From NCBI GenBank assembly GCA_903930035.1, contig CAIYXG010000061.1, positions 1-6,448 on the forward strand: a stretch of DNA of 6,448 bases. The letters run 5' to 3'. The notes beneath the pieces are model-generated. The model saw only the letters and a list, made by a program, of their open reading frames with translations, made no database searches and was not told the origin of the DNA. The translations under genes and the position numbers were made by a program. Positions 1 through 5,521 of the stretch are shown one piece after another; position 1 is the stretch's first letter, and each line of letters begins with the position of its first letter. Origin of the DNA: an uncultured Actinomycetes bacterium. GTDB lineage: Bacteria > Actinomycetota > Acidimicrobiia > Acidimicrobiales > Microtrichaceae.

Positions 1-675
1 CACCTCGACCGTGGCGCCGAAGTCACGCATCACGGCCGCCGTCATCTCCACGTACGGCCGGCTCACCAGGTCGGTCCGGAGCCGGACCGTGAGCCCCTTC
101 CGCATGCACGGCCCCGACAGCATCAGCCCGCTCAGGAACTGGCTGCTCACGTCGCCCCCCACCTCGACCGTGCCGCCGGCCAGGCCCCGCGACGTGAGCT
201 GCACGGGCAGGCAGCCGGGAGCGCCCAGCGGCTCGACCTCCGCCCCGAGGTGGGCCAGTGCGTCGAGCAGGTCGCCCATGGGCCGGCGCCGGAGCGGCTC
301 CCCGCCGTCGAGGACGACGGTCGCGTCCGCGAGGCAGGCGGCCGGGGCGACGAACCGGGAGGTCGTCCCCGAGAGCCGTGCGTCGAGCAGCGCACCGTCG
401 ACCGGGGGCCGTCCGTCGACGCCGTCGACCGTGAGGCGGCGTCCGTCGTCGCCGGCCGCCACCGTGGCGCCCAGGACCCGGAGGCAGCGCACCATGGCCT
501 CGGTGTCGTCGGCGGCCAGCGTGCCGACCAGCTCGGAACGGCCGTCGGCGAGCGCCGCGACCAGGAGGGCCCGGTTGGTCAGGCTCTTGGAGCCCGGGGG
601 ACGCACTGCGGCGTCCACGGGCCCGTCGAACGGGAGGACCACCCGCGGGTCGTCGGGGGCCGTCTCCTGCGTCAT
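1..675 (-). CDS. aroA: 3-phosphoshikimate 1-carboxyvinyltransferase (EPSP synthase), N-terminal half, cut by window edge
   Basis: EPSP synthase joins phosphoenolpyruvate to shikimate 3-phosphate, the sixth shikimate-pathway step, in the cytoplasm. The 225 visible residues are about half of the usual ~430, and the frame is open to base 1. Seen motifs are PGSKSLTNRA (residues 27-36, with the substrate-binding Lys30), LSGTTSRF (101-108), GEPLRRRPMGDLLDAL (125-140), GDVSSQFLSGLML (174-186) and LVSRPYVEMT (203-212), spaced as in the family. The ATG at 675 overlaps the tyrA stop in an ATGA, and I see no Shine-Dalgarno sequence, so translation is probably coupled to tyrA. By alignment from memory, the glycine matching E. 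coli Gly96 is kept (Gly103), while the position of Pro101 is Phe108, as in other actinobacterial enzymes. Identity is near certain; the C-terminal half cannot be judged. Confidence 0.97.
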   Translation of the reverse strand, partial: MTQETAPDDPRVVLPFDGPVDAAVRPPGSKSLTNRALLVAALADGRSELVGTLAADDTEAMVRCLRVLGATVAAGDDGRRLTVDGVDGRPPVDGALLDARLSGTTSRFVAPAACLADATVVLDGGEPLRRRPMGDLLDALAHLGAEVEPLGAPGCLPVQLTSRGLAGGTVEVGGDVSSQFLSGLMLSGPCMRKGLTVRLRTDLVSRPYVEMTAAVMRDFGATVEV

Positions 676-1730
676 GCCAGCGGGTGCACCGAGGCGGCAC
701 AGCCACGGCCCGCCAGCGCCTCGGCCAGGTCGTCGGCGCGCCGGGCGTCGACCACCAGGATCAGGTTGCCCATGCCCGCCCCGGCGGCGTGGGCCACCTC
801 GATGTCGTACACGTTGACCGAGAGCTCCGAGGCCAGGGTCGTCGCGGCGGCGAGCTCGCCCGGCTGGTCCGGGATCCGCACCCGCACCTCGGCGAGCTCC
901 TCTGCGGGCGGGACGCCGTCGGGCAGGTTGCGCCGTGCCGCCTGGGCGCCGCGGAGGCGCTCCCGCAGCTCGTCCCGCCGGCCCTCCGCCACGACGGCGC
1001 GCATGTCGGACAGGGACACCAGCAGGCCGTCGAGGACGTCGAGGATGGCGTCCCGGTTGTCCTCGCAGATGTCGAGCCAGATCCCGGGGTCGCCGGCGGC
1101 GATCCTGGTCATGTCCCGGAACCCGCCCGCCGCGAGCTGCAGCAGTGCGGCGTGCTCCTCGGCGCGACCGGCCGCCAGCTGCATGAGCGTGGCGGCGGTC
1201 AGGTGCGGGACGTGCGACACCGTGGCCACCAGACGGTCGTGGGCAGCCGGGTCCAGCGTGACCACCTCGGCGCCGAACGACCGCACCACCGAGTGGACGA
1301 GCGCCTGGGCCTGCGGGTCGGTCGTGCTGGTCGGGGTCAGCACCCACGTGGCCCCGTCGAAGAGGTCGGCGCGGGCACCGTCGACCCCGAGGGCCTCGGA
1401 GCCGGCCATCGGATGGCCGCCGACGAACTGCGGGTCGTCCACGGCCGCGACCACGGGGGCCTTGACGCTGCCGACGTCGGTCACGACCCCGCCGCCCTCG
1501 AGCGCGCGCCGGACCAGCGCCGGCGCCGGCCCCACGGGCACGGCGACGAAGGTCAGCCCGGCGGCCGCGTCGGTGCCGACGGCGTCCACGGCACCCAGCT
1601 CGAGCGCCCGGGCCGCCCGGTCGGCGTCGAGGTCCTGGCCGGTCACGTGCCAGCCCTGGGCACGCAGCGCAAGACCCACCGAACCGCCGATGAGTCCGGT
1701 GCCGACGACCTGGGCGCGTCGGGTGCTCAC
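672..1730 (-). CDS. tyrA: Prephenate dehydrogenase with C-terminal ACT domain
   Basis: TyrA oxidatively decarboxylates prephenate to 4-hydroxyphenylpyruvate with NAD(P), committing carbon to tyrosine. The 352 residues start with a Rossmann motif, GTGLIGGSVG (10-19). Asp33 sits near the end of the second strand, which suggests NAD rather than NADP. Further family motifs are DVGSVK (85-90), GGHPMAGSE (104-112, with the conserved His106), VSHVPHL (171-177) and a long helical region around GGFRDMTRIAAGDPGIW (202-218). Residues from about 282 to 350 (VRVRIPDQPGELAAATTLA onward) form an ACT domain. ACT domains in this family commonly carry tyrosine feedback control, so allosteric inhibition is likely but inferred. 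The start is GTG at 1730, ten bases after the aroH stop. A GGAG lies 13 bases before it inside the end of aroH, a weak ribosome site. The stop overlaps the aroA start. Confidence 0.96.
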   Translation of the reverse strand: MSTRRAQVVGTGLIGGSVGLALRAQGWHVTGQDLDADRAARALELGAVDAVGTDAAAGLTFVAVPVGPAPALVRRALEGGGVVTDVGSVKAPVVAAVDDPQFVGGHPMAGSEALGVDGARADLFDGATWVLTPTSTTDPQAQALVHSVVRSFGAEVVTLDPAAHDRLVATVSHVPHLTAATLMQLAAGRAEEHAALLQLAAGGFRDMTRIAAGDPGIWLDICEDNRDAILDVLDGLLVSLSDMRAVVAEGRRDELRERLRGAQAARRNLPDGVPPAEELAEVRVRIPDQPGELAAATTLASELSVNVYDIEVAHAAGAGMGNLILVVDARRADDLAEALAGRGCAASVHPLA

Positions 1731-1740
1731 GACCGGCCCG

Positions 1741-2103
1741 TCACTCCGGCAGGTCGTCGCGCAGCGAACGGGCCTGCTCGAGGTAGACGTGCCGCAGGTC
1801 GGCCCGGGCCCGGTCGGACTCGACGTGCATCAGCACACGGACGCACATGGGCATCCCGCCCTCGATGTCGAGCTCGCGGGCGCACAGCAGCGGCACGTCG
1901 CCGAGCCCCATCTCGCGGGCGGCCGCCGCGGGGAAGCCGCTGTGCAGGTCGTCGGTGGCCGTGAACACCACCGAGACCAGGTCGTCGTGCGCCACGCCGT
2001 TGCGGGCCAGCATCTCGCCGAGCAGCGTGCGGACCCGGTCCGACATGTGCCCGGTCTCGTCGACGTCCAACGTGGTCGCGCCCCGGAGCGCCCGCACAGC
2101 CAT
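1741..2103 (-). CDS. aroH: Chorismate mutase, AroH class
   Basis: This 120-residue enzyme rearranges chorismate to prephenate, the branch step for phenylalanine and tyrosine. It is of the trimeric Bacillus subtilis AroH type, not the helical AroQ type. The N-terminus reads RALRGATT. Residues aligning, from memory, with the B. subtilis active site are all present: Arg7, Arg63, Cys74, Glu77 (in CARELDIEGG), Arg89, Tyr107 (in RHVYLE) and Arg115. Its product is the substrate of TyrA, the next gene, so the pair forms a two-step module; no channelling can be read from sequence. The ATG at 2103 lies nine bases after the rluB stop with no Shine-Dalgarno sequence. A TAACCT hexamer six bases upstream may be a -10 element for a leaderless transcript. 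Confidence 0.95.
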   Translation of the reverse strand: MAVRALRGATTLDVDETGHMSDRVRTLLGEMLARNGVAHDDLVSVVFTATDDLHSGFPAAAAREMGLGDVPLLCARELDIEGGMPMCVRVLMHVESDRARADLRHVYLEQARSLRDDLPE

Positions 2104-2109
2104 GGCGGC

Positions 2110-2115
2110 AGGTTA
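2110..2115 (-). promoter_or_regulatory. Possible -10 element of an internal, leaderless aroH promoter
   Basis: On the minus strand TAACCT ends six bases before the aroH ATG and fits the TANNNT form of actinobacterial -10 elements. Its first three bases are the rluB stop codon TAA, so the match could be a by-product of that stop. No -35 match is visible. If real, transcription would start at or next to the ATG, giving aroH-tyrA-aroA expression independent of scpA-scpB-rluB. This is inference from spacing. Confidence 0.35.
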
Positions 2116-2910
2116 GCGGTCGGCCGGATCGGCCCCGGGGTCCGTTCGGGGCGCCGCGCCGGGCTCCTCGGGACGCACGGCGCGCTCGAGGGCGCGCACC
2201 TCGTCCTGGGTGAGCTCACGCCACTCCCCCGGTGACAGCCGCGTGTCCCGCAGCGGGCCGATACGGGTGCGCACGAGCCGCACCACGGGATGGCCCACGG
2301 CCTCGCACATCCTGCGGACCTGCCGGTTACGACCCTCGTGGATGGTCAGCTTGAGCACGTCCGGGGCCACCAGCGAGACCCTGGCAGGGGCCGTCGGGCC
2401 GTCGTCGAGGTCCACCCCCTCGCGGAGCCGCCGCACGGCGCCGCGGCCGGGGCGTCCCTCCACCTGCGCGACGTACTCCTTGTCCACGCCGAAGCTCGGG
2501 TGGGTCAGCCGGTGGGCCAGCTCGCCGTCGTTGGTGAGCAGGAGCAGGCCCTCGGTCTCGAGGTCGAGCCGCCCGACGGGGAAGACCCGGGGCTCCGGCG
2601 GGACCACCTCGACGACCGTCGGCCGTCCGTGGGTGTCGGCGGCGGTGGTCACGGTGCCGGCGACCTTGTTGAGCAGGTAGTAGACGAGCCCGGGGGCGAT
2701 CCCGACCCGGACGCCGTCGACGTCGACGGCGTCCACGGCCGGGTCGACGCGGTCGCCCAGCGTGGCGACCGTCCCGTTGACCGTGACGCGTCCTTCGTCG
2801 ATCAGGTCCTCGCACACCCTGCGGCTGCCGATCCCGGCGCGGGCCAGGACCTTCTGGAGCCGCTCGCGGCCGCCGGACGGGGCACCGTCGGAGGGTGGCT
2901 CAGCGGTCAC
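2113..2910 (-). CDS. rluB: 23S rRNA pseudouridine synthase, RsuA/RluB family
   Basis: The enzyme isomerises a uridine in large-subunit rRNA to pseudouridine; RluB homologues act near the peptidyl-transferase centre. From the GTG at 2910 it has 265 residues. An S4 RNA-binding domain starts at about residue 16 (RLQKVLARAGIGSRRVCEDL). The catalytic-domain motif GRLDLETEGLLLL lies at 113-125 with the presumed catalytic Asp116, and EGRNRQVRRM at 192-201 is typical of the RsuA/RluB branch. The frame stays open upstream to a GTG at 3000, but that adds 30 residues lying entirely over the scpB coding region and without family resemblance. I see no start codon between 2910 and the S4 domain, so 2910 is chosen; it overlaps the scpB end by 11 bases. 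No clear ribosome site is visible. RluB rather than another RsuA-family member is favoured by the scpA-scpB-rluB order typical of Gram-positive bacteria. Confidence 0.93.
   Translation of the reverse strand: MTAEPPSDGAPSGGRERLQKVLARAGIGSRRVCEDLIDEGRVTVNGTVATLGDRVDPAVDAVDVDGVRVGIAPGLVYYLLNKVAGTVTTAADTHGRPTVVEVVPPEPRVFPVGRLDLETEGLLLLTNDGELAHRLTHPSFGVDKEYVAQVEGRPGRGAVRRLREGVDLDDGPTAPARVSLVAPDVLKLTIHEGRNRQVRRMCEAVGHPVVRLVRTRIGPLRDTRLSPGEWRELTQDEVRALERAVRPEEPGAAPRTDPGADPADR
2709..2734. repeat. Perfect 26-base palindrome inside rluB
   Basis: Bases 2709-2734 equal their own reverse complement with no spacer; the centre reads GTCGACGTCGAC. They lie within the rluB codons for VDAVDVDGV. GAC (Asp) and GTC (Val) are reverse complements, so an Asp-Val run in G+C-rich codons makes palindromes easily. 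The simplest reading is codon coincidence, though a hairpin in DNA or mRNA is possible. Confidence 0.9.
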
Positions 2911-3613
2911 CGGGCTCGTCGACGAGGTCGTCGACCCCCAGCACCGGCGGACCGTCGGGCCCGTCGCCGGCGGCCGGGACAGGCTCCTCGGGCTCGACAC
3001 GGAGTCCCTGCTCGAGCAGCTCGACCACGTCGGCCCCCGGGATGAAGTCGCCGAGCGACGGCAGCTCCTCCAGCGAGTTCAGACCGACCCGCTCCAGGAA
3101 CTCGTCGGTCGTGCCGAAGAGCGTCGCCTGCCCGGGGCCGGCGTCGCGCCCGACCTCGTCGATGTACCCGCGCTGCTGCAGGGTCCGCATGACGCCGTCC
3201 ACGTTGACGCCGCGGATGGCGGCGACCTGCGCCCGGGAGATGGGCTGCTTGTACGCGACGATCGCCAGGGTCTCGAGCGCCGCCGCCGACAGCCGGGCAC
3301 TCTGGCCCGAGAGCACGAACCGCTCGACGTAGGGCGAGAGGTCCTCGTGGCTCTGGAAGCGCCAGCCGCCGGCGACCTTCACCAGCCGGAAGCCGCGCTG
3401 CTGGGCCTCGTACTCCCCCGCGAGCGCCTCGAGCGTCGCGTCCACCGCCGAGGGCGGGAGCTCGACGAGCTGGGCCAGGAGCTGGGCGTCGGCGGGCTGG
3501 TCGGCCACCATCACGATGGCCTCCAGCGCACGGCGCGCCTCCGTGCTGACCTGGGCCGGGGACTCGTCCGGTGCCGCCTCGTCGGGCGCGTCCGGGACGT
3601 CCTGGTCGGACAT
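2900..3613 (-). CDS. scpB: Segregation and condensation protein B
   Basis: ScpB dimerises and binds the kleisin ScpA; with Smc they form the bacterial condensin that organises and segregates newly replicated chromosomes. The 237 residues open with an acidic, proline-containing tail (about 1-24). The first winged-helix domain follows (ARRALEAIVMVADQPADAQLL, from 26) with AGGWRFQSHEDLSPYVERF at 81-99. The second domain contains LSAAALETLAIVAYKQPISR (108-127), VAAIRGVNVDGVMRTL (130-145) and GQATLFGTTDEFLERVGL (161-178), all strong ScpB signatures. The C-terminal 40 or so residues are acidic and probably disordered. The ATG at 3613 shares one base with the scpA stop (TGATG), which implies coupled translation; no Shine-Dalgarno sequence is seen. 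An open frame continues upstream to 4090, but there it runs over scpA and is rejected. Confidence 0.96.
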   Translation of the reverse strand: MSDQDVPDAPDEAAPDESPAQVSTEARRALEAIVMVADQPADAQLLAQLVELPPSAVDATLEALAGEYEAQQRGFRLVKVAGGWRFQSHEDLSPYVERFVLSGQSARLSAAALETLAIVAYKQPISRAQVAAIRGVNVDGVMRTLQQRGYIDEVGRDAGPGQATLFGTTDEFLERVGLNSLEELPSLGDFIPGADVVELLEQGLRVEPEEPVPAAGDGPDGPPVLGVDDLVDEPGDR

Positions 3614-4392
3614 CAGCCGTCGTAGGCGTCGACCATGGCCAGCGCCTCCTCGCCGACGGCGTCGCCGCCGACCCAGACCACCTCGATGTCGCCGAACGTG
3701 CGGGGCTGGTCGAGCTCGACCAGGCCCTGCTTGAACAGCTCCAGGACGGCCAGGAAGTGGATGACCACCTCGAGACGCTCGACCAGCGAGGAGGTGAGCG
3801 CCCGGAACGAGGTCCGGCCCAGCCGCGGCAGCTCGGTGCACAGGTCGGCCACGGTGTCGATCACGCTGGCCCGGATGGGGGCCACGTGGAACAGGTCGAT
3901 GTGCGGCTCGGGCCGGGGCTCGACGGCCTTGAGGAAGGCCAGCCGCAGCTGCTCGCCGGTGACGCCCTCGAGCAGGTCCGGGGCCAGGTCGATGAAGCGC
4001 TCGTCCGGGCCGACGCGCCGTGCCACGCCGCGACCGGCACTGGCCTGGAGCTGCTCGAGCACCCGGGCGGCGTCCTTGAAGGTCTTGCACTCGAGGAGCT
4101 TGGCCAGGAGCAGGTCCCGCTCCTCCCAGAGGGACAGGTCCTCGTCGAGATCGGCGTCGTCAGCGCCCGGCAGCAGCCGGCGCGTCTTCAGCTCGACGAG
4201 GGTCGCGGCGATGAGCAGGAACTCGGTGGCCACGTCGAGGTCCAGCTCGTCCATCTTGGCGAGCTCGGCCAGGTAGGCGTCCACGATCTTCACCAGCGAG
4301 ATCTCGTAGAGGTCCACCTGCTCGCGCAGGATCAGGTGGAGCAGGAGGTCGAACGGCCCCTCGAACACCGGCGTCTGCACCGCGTACGACAT
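3613..4392 (-). CDS. scpA: Segregation and condensation protein A (kleisin)
   Basis: ScpA is the kleisin subunit that bridges the Smc head domains and recruits ScpB in the condensin complex. The 259 residues have the canonical N-terminal Smc-binding region TPVFEGPFDLLLHLILREQV (7-26) followed by LYEISLVKIVDAYLAEL. ATEFLLIAATLVELKTRRLL (55-74) is a family hallmark. The C-terminal winged helix is around VIHFLAVLELFKQGLVELDQ (210-229). Length is normal for the family. Two starts are possible, GTG at 4398 and ATG at 4392. I chose ATG because a TACGAT hexamer at 4405-4400 lies seven bases before it. If that is the -10, transcription begins at about 4392 and the GTG would not be in the mRNA. No Shine-Dalgarno sequence precedes either. 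It is the first gene of the minus-strand operon and is divergent from trpS. Confidence 0.96.
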   Translation of the reverse strand: MSYAVQTPVFEGPFDLLLHLILREQVDLYEISLVKIVDAYLAELAKMDELDLDVATEFLLIAATLVELKTRRLLPGADDADLDEDLSLWEERDLLLAKLLECKTFKDAARVLEQLQASAGRGVARRVGPDERFIDLAPDLLEGVTGEQLRLAFLKAVEPRPEPHIDLFHVAPIRASVIDTVADLCTELPRLGRTSFRALTSSLVERLEVVIHFLAVLELFKQGLVELDQPRTFGDIEVVWVGGDAVGEEALAMVDAYDG

Positions 4393-4399
4393 GGGCACG

Positions 4400-4405
4400 A
4401 TCGTA
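4400..4405 (-). promoter_or_regulatory. Probable -10 element for scpA, leaderless spacing
   Basis: TACGAT on the minus strand matches the TANNNT -10 form and is followed by seven bases and then the scpA ATG. The region is otherwise very G+C-rich, so A/T at these positions stands out. With 17- or 18-base spacing the -35 position reads GATCCG or TGATCC, a poor match to TTGACA. The call rests on the -10 and its distance to the start. Confidence 0.5.
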
Positions 4406-4425
4406 GCCGCGGCGCACGGGTCCGG

Positions 4426-4441
4426 ATCACACGCGTGTCAT
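4426..4441. promoter_or_regulatory. Inverted repeat between scpA and trpS, possible operator
   Basis: The ten bases ACACGCGTGT (4429-4438) form a perfect palindrome. Pairing continues outward to 4426 and 4441 with one mismatched pair (C/C at 4428 and 4439), giving 16 bases as AT-C-ACACGCGTGT-C-AT. It lies 34-49 bases upstream of the scpA ATG, so it covers or adjoins the expected -35 region, and about 66 bases upstream of the trpS ATG. A symmetric site in a divergent promoter region is typical of a dimeric regulator, but I cannot assign one. Confidence 0.4.
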
Positions 4442-4492
4442 TTGCAGCCGGCGCCGGCCGGAACGGTGCGGGAGGGCGGCCCCGGCGGTCGG

Positions 4493-4498
4493 TAGTCT
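4493..4498 (+). promoter_or_regulatory. Probable -10 element for trpS, leaderless spacing
   Basis: TAGTCT fits TANNNT and ends eight bases before the trpS ATG, so the transcript would begin at or within a base or two of the start codon. The bases between it and the start (GCGGCCCC) contain no Shine-Dalgarno sequence. No -35 match is seen at 16-18 bases; TTGCAG at 4442-4447 is too far away. The upstream region is too short to hold a T-box leader if this promoter is used. Confidence 0.5.
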
Positions 4499-4506
4499 GC
4501 GGCCCC

Positions 4507-5487
4507 ATGTCACGAGTCCTCTCCGGGATCCAGCCCACCGGCGACCTGCACCTCGGCAACCTGCTGGGCGCCGTGCGCAACTGGGTCGAGGACCAGCACA
4601 CCGACGACAGCTTCTACTGCGTCGTCGACCTGCACGCCCTGACGGTGCCCAAGGCGCCCGGCGAGCTGGCGACGGCGTCGCTGGAGCTGGCCCAGTGCCT
4701 GGTCGCCTCGGGCCTCGACCCCGAGGTCTGCACGCTCTTCGTGCAGAGCCACGTGCCCCAGCACGCCGAGCTCGGCTGGGTCATGCAGTGCGTCTGCGGC
4801 TTCGGCCAGCTCGAGCGCATGACCCAGTTCAAGGACAAGTCCGAGCGCCGCGACTTCGTGTCGGCCGCGCTCTTCACCTACCCGGCCCTCCAGGCCGCCG
4901 ACATCCTGCTCTACGACGCGGACCGGGTCCCCGTCGGCGAGGACCAGCGCCAGCACATCGAGCTCACCAGGGACCTCGCGGAACGGTTCAACCACCGCTA
5001 CGGCGAGACGTTCACCGTGCCCGAGGCGTCCATCCCGCGCGCCGGGGCGCGCGTCATGGACCTGCAGAGCCCGACCGACAAGATGTCGAAGTCGGCCGAC
5101 TCCCCCGCCGGCACCGTCCTGCTCACGGACCCGCCCGACGCCGTGGTCAAGAAGTTCAAGCGGGCGGTCACCGACTCCGACGGCGTCGTCGCCTACGACG
5201 TGGCCAACAAGCCCGGCGTCTCCAACCTGCTCTCGATCCTGGGCGCCGCCACCGGACGCGACCCCGAGGCGCTGGCCGGCGAGTACTCGCAGTACGGCCC
5301 GCTCAAGGCGGACACCGGCGAGGCCGTGGTCGAGCTGCTCGAGCCGCTGCAGATGCGCCTCGCCGAGCTGCGCCAGGACCCGGCCGAGACCTCCCGGCTG
5401 CTGCGGCTCGGCGCCGAGAAGGCCGGTGCGGTCGCCGAGGCGACCATGGCCCGGGTCCGCGACGCCGTCGGCTTCCTCCCCCGCTAG
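4507..5487 (+). CDS. trpS: Tryptophanyl-tRNA synthetase
   Basis: TrpS is a class I synthetase that activates tryptophan with ATP and loads it on tRNA-Trp. The 326 residues match the usual bacterial length of about 330. The HIGH-type signature is HLGN (15-18) within IQPTGDLHLGN, and KMSKS is exact at 192-196. DLHAL (41-45) holds the His that contributes to the tryptophan/indolmycin pocket in other TrpRS (His43). TYPALQAADILLY (124-136) includes the indole-binding Asp132, and VPVGEDQRQHIELTRDLAERF (141-161) is a strong family block. Gln129 stands where the Bacillus-type enzyme has Met. The frame is open far upstream, but that part is antisense to scpA; the ATG at 4507 gives the family N-terminus MSRVLSGIQPTG. 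It is a single-gene unit, divergent from scpA and convergent with the HD gene. Confidence 0.98.
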   Translation: MSRVLSGIQPTGDLHLGNLLGAVRNWVEDQHTDDSFYCVVDLHALTVPKAPGELATASLELAQCLVASGLDPEVCTLFVQSHVPQHAELGWVMQCVCGFGQLERMTQFKDKSERRDFVSAALFTYPALQAADILLYDADRVPVGEDQRQHIELTRDLAERFNHRYGETFTVPEASIPRAGARVMDLQSPTDKMSKSADSPAGTVLLTDPPDAVVKKFKRAVTDSDGVVAYDVANKPGVSNLLSILGAATGRDPEALAGEYSQYGPLKADTGEAVVELLEPLQMRLAELRQDPAETSRLLRLGAEKAGAVAEATMARVRDAVGFLPR

Positions 5488-5510
5488 CCGGTCGCTGCAC
5501 ACTGGCCGGC
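5487..5510. terminator. Inverted repeat between convergent genes, possible bidirectional terminator
   Basis: GCCGGTCG (5487-5494) can pair with TGGCCGGC (5503-5510) around an eight-base loop; six pairs are Watson-Crick and two are G-T in the DNA reading. It begins on the last base of the trpS stop codon and sits in the 34-base gap before the HD gene stop. No T-tract follows on either strand, so intrinsic termination is uncertain. An alternative pairing of GTCGC (5491-5495) with GCGAC (5509-5513) overlaps it. Confidence 0.35.
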
Positions 5511-5521
5511 GACGGCGCGGG

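Noticed and set aside
23..706. Minus-strand 227-codon frame over the aroA region
   Set aside because: It is Arg/Gly/Pro-rich with no motif, and it shadows the true aroA frame, which runs from 675 to base 1 without a stop.
250..2235. A 661-codon open frame on the plus strand
   Set aside because: It is antisense to aroA, tyrA and aroH, all of which have clear family motifs. Its translation is low-complexity Arg/Ser/Ala/Pro-rich with no recognisable domain. Long antisense frames are expected where third positions are nearly all G or C.
2911..3000. Longer rluB beginning at the GTG at 3000
   Set aside because: The added 30 residues lie wholly within the scpB coding region and do not resemble the family N-terminus; the GTG at 2910 gives a normal length.
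3614..4090. An upstream extension of the scpB frame
   Set aside because: It overlaps scpA in another frame, reads as Arg/Ala/Gly-rich sequence, and would make ScpB far longer than the family.
4396..4398. GTG as the scpA start
   Set aside because: It begins only one base after the apparent -10 hexamer, so it would probably not be transcribed; the ATG two codons later has leaderless spacing. The two differ by only two residues, so this is a preference, not a proof.
3571..4506. A 312-codon upstream extension of the trpS frame
   Set aside because: It runs antisense across scpA and the divergent promoter. The family N-terminus begins exactly at the ATG at 4507, and the extension has no domain.
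4393..4506. T-box, riboswitch or small RNA upstream of trpS
   Set aside because: I saw no T-box consensus, specifier stem or antiterminator, and the proposed promoter leaves no leader.
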